Both the position numbers and the translations under genes were made by a program. Of a DNA stretch of 64,000 nt, positions 8,799 through 17,213 are shown piece by piece; position 1 is the stretch's first letter; the number at the start of each line of letters is the position of its first letter. Source of the stretch: Catellatospora coxensis (GTDB lineage Bacteria > Actinomycetota > Actinomycetes > Mycobacteriales > Micromonosporaceae); contig NZ_BONI01000051.1 of the NCBI RefSeq assembly GCF_016862635.1, positions 1 to 64,000 on the forward strand. The letters are read 5' to 3'. Under the pieces are notes generated by a model. That model was not told the origin of the DNA and did not search any database. It saw only the letters and a program-made list of their open reading frames with translations.

Positions 8799-8804
8799 TA
8801 CCGT
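8799..8804 (+). promoter_or_regulatory. -10 box of thpR (leaderless)
   Basis: TACCGT lies 8 nt before the GTG start, and no ribosome-binding site is present. Confidence 0.35.
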
Positions 8805-8812
8805 GTTCTGCC

Positions 8813-9397
8813 GTGCCACCTACGCAGCGCCTGTTCATCGCGGTCTACCCGCCCGCACCGGCGATCACCGACCTGGCCGGGCTGGTCTCCCGCCTGGCCT
8901 TCACCCGGCCGCACCCCGCCGGCCTGTCGCTGCGGCCCGTGCCGCCCGAGCAGTGGCACGTCACCGTGGCCTTCCTCGGCGAGCTCGACCCCGCCCAGCT
9001 CGACGCGACGATCGCGGCGATGCGCGCTACCGCCGCGGCGACCCCGCGCGCCCCGCGGCTGCGCCTGTCCGGCGGCGGCCGCTTCCCGAACGGGCGGGCG
9101 GCGGCGATCTGGGCGGGACTGCACGGCGACCTCGACGACCTGCACGAACTCGCGGGCCGGCTGCGCGGGGCGCTGGCCGACGCGCGCGTGCCCTTCGACC
9201 CGCGCCCCTACCAACCGCACCTGACCCTGGCCCGGCCCGGCGACCGGCTCGGCCCCGACGAGCTGCGCGAGGTCCTGGAGCAGCTCGGCGCGTACGCCGG
9301 ACCGGCCTGGGACACCCCCGCTCTCGTGCTCATGCGCAGCGACCACCCGGTGAGCAACCACTACACCGAGGTCTTCAGCGCACCCCTGCCCGCCTGA
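8813..9397 (+). CDS. thpR: RNA 2',3'-cyclic phosphodiesterase
   Basis: This 194-residue member of the 2H phosphoesterase (LigT) family has both catalytic HxTx motifs: HVTVAFLG near residue 46 and HLTLAR near residue 140. The fold begins QRLFIAVYPP. These enzymes open 2',3'-cyclic phosphate ends of RNA and were first described as tRNA ligases. The length fits the family. GTG at 8813 starts four residues before QRLFIAV. A methyltransferase gene follows 15 nt later, probably in the same operon. Confidence 0.9.
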   Translation: MPPTQRLFIAVYPPAPAITDLAGLVSRLAFTRPHPAGLSLRPVPPEQWHVTVAFLGELDPAQLDATIAAMRATAAATPRAPRLRLSGGGRFPNGRAAAIWAGLHGDLDDLHELAGRLRGALADARVPFDPRPYQPHLTLARPGDRLGPDELREVLEQLGAYAGPAWDTPALVLMRSDHPVSNHYTEVFSAPLPA

Positions 9398-9412
9398 CCC
9401 GAGGAGACCCGC

Positions 9413-10147
9413 ATGGAACGCGACATCCGCACCATCGACGACGTGCTGCGGCTCATGGACACCCTGTTCGCGCCGGAGGCCGACCGGTGGACCGCCGGCG
9501 GCGGCGCGACCTGGTGGGACGGCTTCTACGCGGACCGCTCCCGCGAGGTGCCGTTCTTCGTCGCGAAGCCGGACGAGAATCTGGCCTCGTACCTGGATCG
9601 GGGCCTGCTCAAGCCCGGCCGCGCCCTCGACCTGGGCTGCGGGCCCGGCCGCAACGCCGTGCACCTGGCCGCGCTGGGATTCGAGGTCGACGCGGTCGAC
9701 CTGTCCCCCGCCGCGATCGCGTGGGCGCAGGAGCGCGCCCGGGAGGCCGCGGTGGACGTGCGCTTCCTGTGCGGCGACGCCTTCGCGCTGGACCTGACCG
9801 GCCCGTACGACCTGATCTACGACTCGGGCTGCTTCCACCACCTGCCGCCGCACCGCCGCATCAGCTACCTGCGGCTGCTCGACCGGGCGCTGGCACCGGG
9901 CGGGCACTTCGGCCTGAGCTGCTTCGCCGACGGCGGTATGGGTTCCGAGGAGTCCGACATGGACCTGTATCGGCACGGGCGGCTGCACGGCGGCCTCGCG
10001 TACACCCCGGAGTCGCTGCGCGGGATCTTCGCCGACCTGATCGAGGTCGAGTTGCGCCGCATGCACGACGAGCCGGCGGATTCCGCGCTGTTCGGCGAGC
10101 CGTTCCTGTGGACCGCCCTGTTCCGTCGCGAGGTCCAGCACGTCTGA
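9413..10147 (+). CDS. Class I SAM-dependent methyltransferase
   Basis: This 244-residue cytosolic protein has the Rossmann motif I ALDLGCGPGRNAVHLAALGF (residues about 65-84), acidic residue EVDAVDLSP, motif YDLIYDSGCFHHLPPHRR and the motif LAPGGHFGLSCF. It most resembles small-molecule methyltransferases; the substrate is unknown. A clear gaggag site precedes the ATG. It follows thpR closely and ends at a strong bidirectional terminator. Confidence 0.85.
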   Translation: MERDIRTIDDVLRLMDTLFAPEADRWTAGGGATWWDGFYADRSREVPFFVAKPDENLASYLDRGLLKPGRALDLGCGPGRNAVHLAALGFEVDAVDLSPAAIAWAQERAREAAVDVRFLCGDAFALDLTGPYDLIYDSGCFHHLPPHRRISYLRLLDRALAPGGHFGLSCFADGGMGSEESDMDLYRHGRLHGGLAYTPESLRGIFADLIEVELRRMHDEPADSALFGEPFLWTALFRREVQHV

Positions 10148-10156
10148 CCTGGCGAA

Positions 10157-10195
10157 CACTGCGGGCCGGGACCGAATCGGTCCCGGCCCGCAGTG
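10157..10195. terminator. Strong bidirectional terminator
   Basis: A perfect 19-bp inverted repeat with a 1-nt centre (arms begin cactgcgggc and end gcccgcagtg) separates the convergent methyltransferase and phosphoesterase genes. Confidence 0.85.
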
Positions 10196-10206
10196 CTGGC
10201 GACCCG

Positions 10207-13200
10207 CTACTTGATGAGCTTCCAGGGGCTGCCGGAGCCGGTGCCGGGCGCCTGGTTGCGGGTGTACCACTTGGCCTCGTAGACGTGGCCCTGGTACGAC
10301 ACCCGGTCGCCGGCGTGGTACACCGTCGTGGGCGTCCAGGCGGCCGGGCTGCCGTCGGGTGACGGCGGGGCCTGCTCCTCCCAGGGACCGTTCGGGTCAC
10401 CGGGAGCCTGATTGCGGGTGTACCAGCGGGCGCGGAACTTCTTGTCCTGGTGGACGACGACGTCGCCGCCGTTGAAGATCCGCGACGCGGTCCAGATCGC
10501 GACGCCGTCCTCGGTCATGGCGAGTTCCTGCCACGGACCCTTCGGGTCGCCCGGCTTCTGGTTCTGCGCGTACCAGGAGGCCAGGTAGACCCTGCCCTGG
10601 TAGGAGACACGATCGCCCTCCTTGTACGCCTTCGACGCGACCCAGGCGGACGGCAGGTTCACCGTCACCGTCCCGCCGCCCTGGGCGGGTTCGAGCTGGT
10701 CGCTGCCCGCGTAGGACGCGGTCAGCGGGTGGCTGCCCGCGGCGAGGCCCACGGGCAGGGTGAACGTCGCGGTGCCGTCGGTCGTGTCGACCGAGCCGCG
10801 CACCTTGTCGCCCTCGCGCAGCTCGACGGTGCCCGCCACGGGCAGGCCGCCCGCGGCGACCTTGACCGTCACCTTCGCCGCCGTGCCCCAGTCCGTCGCG
10901 GTCGAGGTCACCGTCACGGCCGGCTTGCCCTTGCCGGTGCGGAACACGGCCGGCTGTGCCACGGCCACGCCGTCGTCGGCGCTGCGCGCCGTGACGATCC
11001 AGGCGTACGACGTCACGGGCTTGAGCCCCGGCCAGGTCACCGTGGCGGTGCCGTTGGCGGCCACTTCGTCGGAGCCGATGACACCCGTCGGCACGTACAC
11101 GGCCAGGGAGTCGGTGGAGAACGACGTCTTGCGGCTGGTCAGGTCGACGGGCAGGGTCAGGTTGTCCTCCGCGCCGTTGTAGCGCGGCTTGGTCTGGCTG
11201 CCGTCGGCGCGGATGTCGAACTCGGTCGCCCCGAAGGTGTCGAGGAACGGCGAGTACGTGTCGATGTGCATCTCGGCGTTCTTGACGTCGAACTGCATCA
11301 GCCGCAGGAAGCTCGCCCCGAACTGGAGCCGGTCGGCGGCCTTGTGGTCGGTGACCCCGTCGCCGTTGAGGTCGATGTTGCCGCCGGCGTCGACCTTGTC
11401 GGGCCACAGGTCGCTCGCGGGCACCGTGTAGAACTGGTAGTCCGCGAGCAGCTCGACGACGTCGTGCGACACCGTCACGCCGACCTTCGACTTCAGGTTG
11501 ATGCCCACGCCGTGCTCGTGGCCGGCGAGGATCAGGAACACGTTCGGGTTGTTCTCGACGACACCCTTGTACAGGGCGGAGCCGTCCGGGTCGGAGAACG
11601 CCGCCCCGCGGCCGTCGGGGTTGACGGACGGCTTGAGGTAGTCGTGCGACAGCAGGATCCCGTTGCGGTCCTTGTACCGCTTGAAGATCGAGTCAGCCCA
11701 GCGGGCCTCGGCCGGGGTGACGCCGTACGACAGGCCGACCGCGACGAAGTCCAGGCCACCCGCGCTGAACAGCACGTAGTTGTTCTGGTTGTCCTTACCC
11801 GGGGTGACCGTGCCGTCGGCGTTCACGACCTCGTCCCACGCGTGGTACGACGCGCCCGCCGGCCACGACTTCGCCACCCCGTAGTAGCGGTCGGCGCTGA
11901 ACGTCCGGCTGAACCGGGAACCCGGCCCGGTCTCGGCGCCGAGCTGGTTGTCGTGGTTGCCGGCGATGACCTGGTTGACGACCCTGCCGTCGTCCAGGAT
12001 CCTCTGGTACTCCGACGAGACCGCGAACTCCTTCTCCACCTGCTCGTGCAGGCCCGGCCGCACCAGCGAGCCGTCCGGATTCCTCGCGAGCGGGTCGTAG
12101 TAGTCGTTCTCGATGACGTCGCCGGTGTGCGCCGAGTACGCGATCTTGCGGGTGGCCGCGTTGTCCGCGATCCACTGCGTCTGCGCCCGGTACGCCGCCT
12201 GCCAGATCGCCTGCTCCGCCGCCGCCATCACGTCCGACGGCTCGGTCTTGCCGTCCCAGTCGTCATACGTGCCGCCCGCCGCACCCTCGGTGATGTACTG
12301 CGTGTCGGTGAAATGCGAGATCGCGAAGTCGTACGTGCCCGGCTGCTCGAAGTGGTTCTTGTCGGCGGCCGCGGACGCGTCGCGCGGCGACAGGTCGTCG
12401 GCGAACGGGTCCTCACCGGTGACCAGCACGTGCACGGTCGTGCCGTCCCGGTAGCCGGCGGCCAGCGGCGCGGTCAGCACCGTGCTGCGCCCGACCTGCC
12501 CGCGCGAGCTGGTGAGCACCGTCCACTGCCCGGCCGCCTTGTCCCACACCCGCAGCGCCACCAGGCGCTTCGGGTCGATGGTGCCCTCCCACCGCAGCGT
12601 CGGCGACGCGGCGGTCTCGGCAAGCGTCAGGTCGTAGCGCTGGAACACCACGTCCCGGCCGGACGGCGTGTCGACCGTCTGCCCGTCGAGCGGCCGCAGC
12701 GACTCGACCTTGACGTTCGTGTCGTGCGCGACGTCGAGAGTGGTCGGCACCGCCAGCGCCTCGCCCTGGTAACCCGAGGTCGGCGTCACCACGTCGGCCT
12801 TGGTGAACGTGGCCGTCAGCGGCACGCCCTCCTCGCCGGGGATCCGCGCCGACAGCCGCGCCGACGGCGCGTTCGGGTCCGACACCGTCGAAGTCAGCTC
12901 GGTCGGGACGTCCGGGATGCTCGCGCTGGTGAAGCGGATCTCCCGCGTGCCGGTGTTGCCGAGCGTGTCGGTCGCGGTGACCGCGATCGTGTGCGCCCCG
13001 GCCGGCAGGCCGTGGCCGATCTGGTCACCCTGCTGCACCGGCTTGCCGTCCAGCGTCATCACCGGCGTGCCCACGACGCCCGAGGCGTCCTTGACCTTGA
13101 CGTTCAGCGCCACGGTCGCGACGAGCTTCTGCCCCTGCGCCGGCACGCTGCCGTCGATCTCCGGCGCGGTGTTGTCGACGGTGAACCGCCGGGTGGCGGT

Positions 13201-15192
13201 CTTGCCGCCGACCACGGCCGTGATGGTGTGCGCCCCGTCGGCGAGCTTCGTCGTGTCGACGTCGGCCCGCGTGCCGAGCACCGGCAGCGCCGCGCCGTCC
13301 GCCGCGGTGACGTCGAACAGCAGCGCCTTGACCAGCGCGCTGTTGAAGCTGCTGCCGCAGGTGCCGTCGCCCATGTGCACGGTCACCGGCGAACCCGCCG
13401 GGTAGCTCGCCGACCCGATGGTCACCGTGGTCTGCGCGAGCTGCCTGGTCAGCTGCGTCGCCTTCGCGCCCGCCGGGCGCAGCTCGAAGTCGCGCAGCGT
13501 GAAGTCGTCGAAGTTGTCGCAGCCGCCGGGCTTGGCGCTGCCGTGGTCGCTGCCCGCGACGAACTCCAGCACGTTGACGCCCGGCACCAGCCACTCGTTC
13601 GGGAACGCGACGTCCGCGGTCTCCTTCTCCCACACCCCGAGGTCCAGCGGGATGCCGTTGATCAGGACCTTGTTGTCGTACCCGTTGTCGGTGCCGTTGC
13701 CGCCGATGAACATCCGCAGATGCGCGTCGCCGCCGCTGCCGAGCGTGCCGACGGCGCGGGCCGTCGGCGCGCCCGCGATGTCGAAGTGGAACTCGGCATC
13801 CTTGTTCGGGCCGCAGGTCCCGTCACCGAGCGCGAGCGAGGCCGCCGTCGTCTCGGCCTTCGTCTCGGTCGTGCCCGTCGTCGTCACCAGGTACGTCGTG
13901 CCCGCCGTCACGGTGCCCGGCAGGCTCAGCGCCAGCTTCGCCGAAGCCAGGGTGACCTTGAAGTCGTCGTGGTTGGCGCAGGTCGCACTGTTGGCCGTGC
14001 CGTTGTAGTCACCGGTCCGGACCTGGACCACGTTGTCACCGGAGCGCAGGAACCGGGTCGGGAAGCGCAGGCCGACGTCCTCCGCGCCCAGCGCGCCGTA
14101 GTCGCCGCCGAGGTCGACCCGGTTGCCGTTCACCAGCACGAAGTTGTGGTACTTCGCCTCGGCCGAGTTGCCCGCCTCGACGGTGAACCCGAACGTCGCG
14201 GTCCCTGACGCGAGCGTCTCCGCGTTCGCGGCCGGGGCGCCGTCGATCGCCAGCGACTCCACCGCGTCACCGCTGCCGGTCGGCAGCGCCGCGATGACCA
14301 GCTGCGTACCGCGCGCGAGCGCGCCGTCGGCCGGCGTCACCTTCGCCGCCCCCGCCGGGGCGTTGTTGACCTCGACGGTGACGCTGGTCCGCGCCCCCGA
14401 CTCCGTCGTCGCGGCGACCGTGTGCGAGCCGTTGGACAGCTTCGTGGTGTCCAGGTCGGCCCGCAGACCGGCGGTGCTGCCCGGCTCGCCGGAGACGACG
14501 AACGTCAGCGGCTGGCTCAGCAGGCGCTTCGAGCTGCCGCAGGTGCCGTCGCCGAAGCTGTAGCTGAACGCGTTCTGCTCGCCGTCGGCCACCACCCCGA
14601 GCAGGCCCAGGCCGATGCTGCTCAGCGCGAAGTCGTCATAGTTCGGGCAGCGCAGGCCCTCCCCGTACGGCAGCGTCTCCACGCCGACCGCGGTGGCGTT
14701 CGTGGTGTCGACCCAGTTCGCGCCCGCCTTGACGGTGACCGTGTTGGCGCCCGCCTGCAGCCACGAGCCCGGGAACTCCAGCGTGCCGCGCGTGCCGCCG
14801 ACGACGTCAGGAAAGAAGATCCGCTCGGCGTCCGCGGTGTGCCCGTTGACGACGACGTAGTTGTGGTAGCGGGCCTCGGTGCCGTTGCCGCCCATGTCGA
14901 AGCTGAGGCGCGCGGTGCCCGCGGTCTTGCCCGCGTCGACCGTCACGCCGTCGACGGTGATCGAGACGACCGAGTCGTCCTCCACGGTCGGCCCCGCGTT
15001 GACCGGCACGGTGCCTTCGAGGGTCTGGCCCGCCCGCAGGTCGAGGGTCGGTCCGTTGCCCGACGCCGCGGCCGGCGAACCGTCCGCGGCGACCGAGACG
15101 ATCGCGGTGCCCGCACCGGCGACCAGCGCCAGCGCGAGCACCGGCCCGAGTATGCGCGGGTGCAGCCGTTGCAGGCGTAAACGGTGGATCAT
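10207..15192 (-). CDS. Large secreted metallophosphoesterase with carbohydrate-binding modules
   Basis: This protein of 1,661 residues has an N-terminal signal segment (PRILGPVLALALVAGAGTAI). Three long repeats follow, with YHN(Y/F)V(V/L)VNG, an N(Y/H/F)DDF motif (about 184, 409, 559) and GDGTCG (about 216, 459, 609). A bacterial Ig-like stretch lies at about 690-760. The calcineurin-like phosphoesterase core is at about 955-1,230 (HFTDTQY, HTGDVIEND, IAGNHDNQ, LLSHDYL, LAGHEHGVG, all the usual metal ligands). An Ig-like domain is at about 1,430-1,505. Three C-terminal CBM5/12-type modules end in WYxxNQxPG...PW. It probably acts on a phosphate ester bound to an insoluble polymer such as chitin or cell wall; the substrate is unknown. 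AGGAG lies 9 nt before ATG 15192. Confidence 0.88.
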   Translation of the reverse strand: MIHRLRLQRLHPRILGPVLALALVAGAGTAIVSVAADGSPAAASGNGPTLDLRAGQTLEGTVPVNAGPTVEDDSVVSITVDGVTVDAGKTAGTARLSFDMGGNGTEARYHNYVVVNGHTADAERIFFPDVVGGTRGTLEFPGSWLQAGANTVTVKAGANWVDTTNATAVGVETLPYGEGLRCPNYDDFALSSIGLGLLGVVADGEQNAFSYSFGDGTCGSSKRLLSQPLTFVVSGEPGSTAGLRADLDTTKLSNGSHTVAATTESGARTSVTVEVNNAPAGAAKVTPADGALARGTQLVIAALPTGSGDAVESLAIDGAPAANAETLASGTATFGFTVEAGNSAEAKYHNFVLVNGNRVDLGGDYGALGAEDVGLRFPTRFLRSGDNVVQVRTGDYNGTANSATCANHDDFKVTLASAKLALSLPGTVTAGTTYLVTTTGTTETKAETTAASLALGDGTCGPNKDAEFHFDIAGAPTARAVGTLGSGGDAHLRMFIGGNGTDNGYDNKVLINGIPLDLGVWEKETADVAFPNEWLVPGVNVLEFVAGSDHGSAKPGGCDNFDDFTLRDFELRPAGAKATQLTRQLAQTTVTIGSASYPAGSPVTVHMGDGTCGSSFNSALVKALLFDVTAADGAALPVLGTRADVDTTKLADGAHTITAVVGGKTATRRFTVDNTAPEIDGSVPAQGQKLVATVALNVKVKDASGVVGTPVMTLDGKPVQQGDQIGHGLPAGAHTIAVTATDTLGNTGTREIRFTSASIPDVPTELTSTVSDPNAPSARLSARIPGEEGVPLTATFTKADVVTPTSGYQGEALAVPTTLDVAHDTNVKVESLRPLDGQTVDTPSGRDVVFQRYDLTLAETAASPTLRWEGTIDPKRLVALRVWDKAAGQWTVLTSSRGQVGRSTVLTAPLAAGYRDGTTVHVLVTGEDPFADDLSPRDASAAADKNHFEQPGTYDFAISHFTDTQYITEGAAGGTYDDWDGKTEPSDVMAAAEQAIWQAAYRAQTQWIADNAATRKIAYSAHTGDVIENDYYDPLARNPDGSLVRPGLHEQVEKEFAVSSEYQRILDDGRVVNQVIAGNHDNQLGAETGPGSRFSRTFSADRYYGVAKSWPAGASYHAWDEVVNADGTVTPGKDNQNNYVLFSAGGLDFVAVGLSYGVTPAEARWADSIFKRYKDRNGILLSHDYLKPSVNPDGRGAAFSDPDGSALYKGVVENNPNVFLILAGHEHGVGINLKSKVGVTVSHDVVELLADYQFYTVPASDLWPDKVDAGGNIDLNGDGVTDHKAADRLQFGASFLRLMQFDVKNAEMHIDTYSPFLDTFGATEFDIRADGSQTKPRYNGAEDNLTLPVDLTSRKTSFSTDSLAVYVPTGVIGSDEVAANGTATVTWPGLKPVTSYAWIVTARSADDGVAVAQPAVFRTGKGKPAVTVTSTATDWGTAAKVTVKVAAGGLPVAGTVELREGDKVRGSVDTTDGTATFTLPVGLAAGSHPLTASYAGSDQLEPAQGGGTVTVNLPSAWVASKAYKEGDRVSYQGRVYLASWYAQNQKPGDPKGPWQELAMTEDGVAIWTASRIFNGGDVVVHQDKKFRARWYTRNQAPGDPNGPWEEQAPPSPDGSPAAWTPTTVYHAGDRVSYQGHVYEAKWYTRNQAPGTGSGSPWKLIK

Positions 15193-15205
15193 GAGGGGTG
15201 TCTCC

Positions 15206-16090
15206 TTAGCTGACATTCGTGAGCTGCACCGCTGCGACAGCGGTGACACCGGCGCCGAACAACGTGATGCCGGCGGCGGCGAGAACAGGGGCCACCCGGG
15301 TGGCCAGGCGCAGGACACCGCTCGACCGGGCTCCGCGTACGACGACGGACCCGCCCGCGATGGCCAGCAGGCCGACGCCGAACAGCACCACGGCCATCCC
15401 GACGCCGAACGTCATCACCAGCAGCAGCGCGAACCCGGGCCGCCCGATGAACAGCCCGGTCACCAGCACGAGGAACGCGGCCGGAGACGGGGTCAGCCCA
15501 CCGGACACCCCGAGCAGCACCAACCCGGGCCGCCTGCCGGGGCCATGGTCATGGGCGGTGGCGTGAGCCTCCGGGTGACCGGAGCTGTGAGCAGGATCGG
15601 AGCCATGGTCGTGCGCATGACCGGCTTCGGAACCGTGGTCGTGCGCGTGGTCGTGGCCATCGCCGTGCGGATGACTGTGGCCGTGCGAATGACTGTGGCC
15701 GTGTGAGTGACTGTGGCCGCGAAGGTGACGCCGTGCCAGGGCGAGGCCGGTGGCCAGGACGAGCAGGCCCGCGAGCAGTTGCAGCCAGCCGGTCAGCTCC
15801 TCCATCCGCATCACGTCCGAGAGGGAGAGGAACGTCCAGGCCAGGCCGATGACGAGCACGGAGACGGTGTGCATGACGGCGACCGAACCGCCGAGCCAGG
15901 CGGCGTCGCGGATCCGGCCGCGCGACCCGATGAGGTACGCCGCCGCGAGGCTCTTGCCGTGCCCCGGGCCGACCGCGTGCGCCGCGCCCGCGACGAACGC
16001 GAGCCCGAACGCCAGCGGCGGCACCCCCGGCGAGTGGATGACGCTCTGCAGCTGGTCGGCCAGCGACGCGGCAGGCATGAAGGCGGTCAT
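15206..16090 (-). CDS. NicO-family nickel/cobalt transporter with His-rich loop
   Basis: This 294-residue membrane protein of the NicO/RcnA family has about six membrane segments, the signature HAVGPGHGKSLAAAYLIG near residue 36 and SGGLTPSPAAFLVLVTGLF later. A cytosolic loop at about 125-190 is extremely rich in His (repeated HSHGHSH and HDHGS). Relatives export or import Ni2+ or Co2+; the loop would bind metal. Its start overlaps the stop of the upstream gene by ATGA, so the two are translationally coupled. No metal-responsive operator was found upstream of the pair. Confidence 0.87.
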   Translation of the reverse strand: MTAFMPAASLADQLQSVIHSPGVPPLAFGLAFVAGAAHAVGPGHGKSLAAAYLIGSRGRIRDAAWLGGSVAVMHTVSVLVIGLAWTFLSLSDVMRMEELTGWLQLLAGLLVLATGLALARRHLRGHSHSHGHSHSHGHSHPHGDGHDHAHDHGSEAGHAHDHGSDPAHSSGHPEAHATAHDHGPGRRPGLVLLGVSGGLTPSPAAFLVLVTGLFIGRPGFALLLVMTFGVGMAVVLFGVGLLAIAGGSVVVRGARSSGVLRLATRVAPVLAAAGITLFGAGVTAVAAVQLTNVS

Positions 16091-16800
16091 TGGGCGACCC
16101 GCTGCCGGCGACGACCCGCCCTGCGCCACAGCACCACCACGGCGACGGCGATGAGCAGCACGCCGCCGACCACGGCGGAGATCTGGACGGCGGCGCTGCG
16201 CCCCAGGTCCGGAGCCGCCTGCGGCGGTGCGTTGCCGAGCACCCAGTCGTGGGTGGGCTGATCTGACGCGTACACCGCCCGCGCGCCCTCCGGCCCGGTG
16301 GCCAGCGTGCGGTACGCGGGGTTGAGGTCGGTCAGGGTCCGCACCCCGACCGCGACGACGCCGACCGGCCCCGGGCACGTGTAGTCGATGGTCACACCGG
16401 TCCGCGCCAGGTCGCCCGGTGGCGCGACGACCCCGCCGCACCCCTGGCCGCCGCTGGTCACCGTGATCTGCTTCAGCAGGTACGCGGCGAACTCGGCGGA
16501 CGGGCCGATCGCGGCCGCGTCCGAGTCCTGGTAGAAGACAGCGCCGTCGAGCATGACCCGGTCCTGCGGCAGCAGGCCGAGGGCGACCCCGAGCAGGGTC
16601 AGGTCGTCCACACCGCCGACCTTCCAGCGGACGTGTACGACCTCGGGGCGCTCGGCGTCGGGCGCGATGGCGACGGTCTGCGGATCGCCGAACGGATGGG
16701 CCTGCGCCGGGGTGGCGGTGGCGAGCAGAGCCGCGGCGACCGTCAGCAGTACGAAGGCGGTCGTCGCGCCGCGGCGCGGCCGATGTGCGTGTGTGGACAA
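16087..16800 (-). CDS. Secreted, membrane-anchored partner of the NicO transporter
   Basis: This 237-residue protein has a Sec signal peptide (FVLLTVAAALLATATPAQA), an extracytoplasmic domain of about 160 residues starting HPFGDPQTVAIAPDAERPEV, and one C-terminal membrane helix (AVQISAVVGGVLLIAVAVVV) followed by RRAGRRRQR. Two Cys pairs could form disulfides. The mature N-terminus begins with His, as in some metal-binding periplasmic domains. Its four-base overlap with the NicO gene suggests a shared role in metal transport. No named family was recognised. Confidence 0.75.
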   Translation of the reverse strand: MSTHAHRPRRGATTAFVLLTVAAALLATATPAQAHPFGDPQTVAIAPDAERPEVVHVRWKVGGVDDLTLLGVALGLLPQDRVMLDGAVFYQDSDAAAIGPSAEFAAYLLKQITVTSGGQGCGGVVAPPGDLARTGVTIDYTCPGPVGVVAVGVRTLTDLNPAYRTLATGPEGARAVYASDQPTHDWVLGNAPPQAAPDLGRSAAVQISAVVGGVLLIAVAVVVLWRRAGRRRQRVAQ

Positions 16801-16970
16801 GGACGAAGCTCCGGATCCCTTGGTGCCGGTGCGCGCCAGGGGCGCGACCAGCCGGGAACTCTGCCGAGCGTTCGAGAACTCACCGCGTGGGCACGATGAT
16901 CAGCAAGGGACGACCGTGTGAACAGTCAGTTGATCCGGAGTCCGCGGATGGCCACGGATCGCAGCGACGC

Positions 16971-17097
16971 GGACCGAAGGGGATTCGAACCCCCGGTGGG
17001 GCATGGCACGCCGGCGGCCCCACGCGCCTTCGAATCGCCCGTGCGTGCCCGGCATCCGACTCTGAGCGCTGCGATAACCCGGCTCTGCCACCGGTCC
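16971..17097 (-). pseudogene. Degenerate class II tRNA-like sequence (127 nt)
   Basis: Read on the minus strand, a 7-bp acceptor stem (GGACCGG with TCGGTCC), T8, a D-arm with GGCAGAGC as in tRNA-Ser, and a perfect T arm (GGGGG TTCGAAT CCCCT) are all in place. The anticodon region does not form a five-pair stem and lacks T33. The variable region is about 50 nt with a 7-bp hairpin (ggcacgc / gcgtgcc). No CCA is encoded. It looks like a decayed serine- or leucine-type tRNA or a tRNA-derived site rather than a working tRNA. The rest of 16801-17213 shows no gene. Confidence 0.6.
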
Positions 17098-17213
17098 AGC
17101 CGCAGTATGGCCCGACAACGCCACCCGCGCAGCCCGGTTGTCTCACACGCCGTTGACGGCGGCTCACCTGCAGCGCGGGGTCCACATCGTACGCACGGAC
17201 TGACCATCGCTGA

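Noticed and set aside
10450-14208. A 1,252-codon open frame on the plus strand opposite the phosphoesterase
   Set aside because: It mirrors a gene with clear domains. Its translation is Arg/Gly/Val-rich without motifs, typical of the complementary strand in high-GC DNA.
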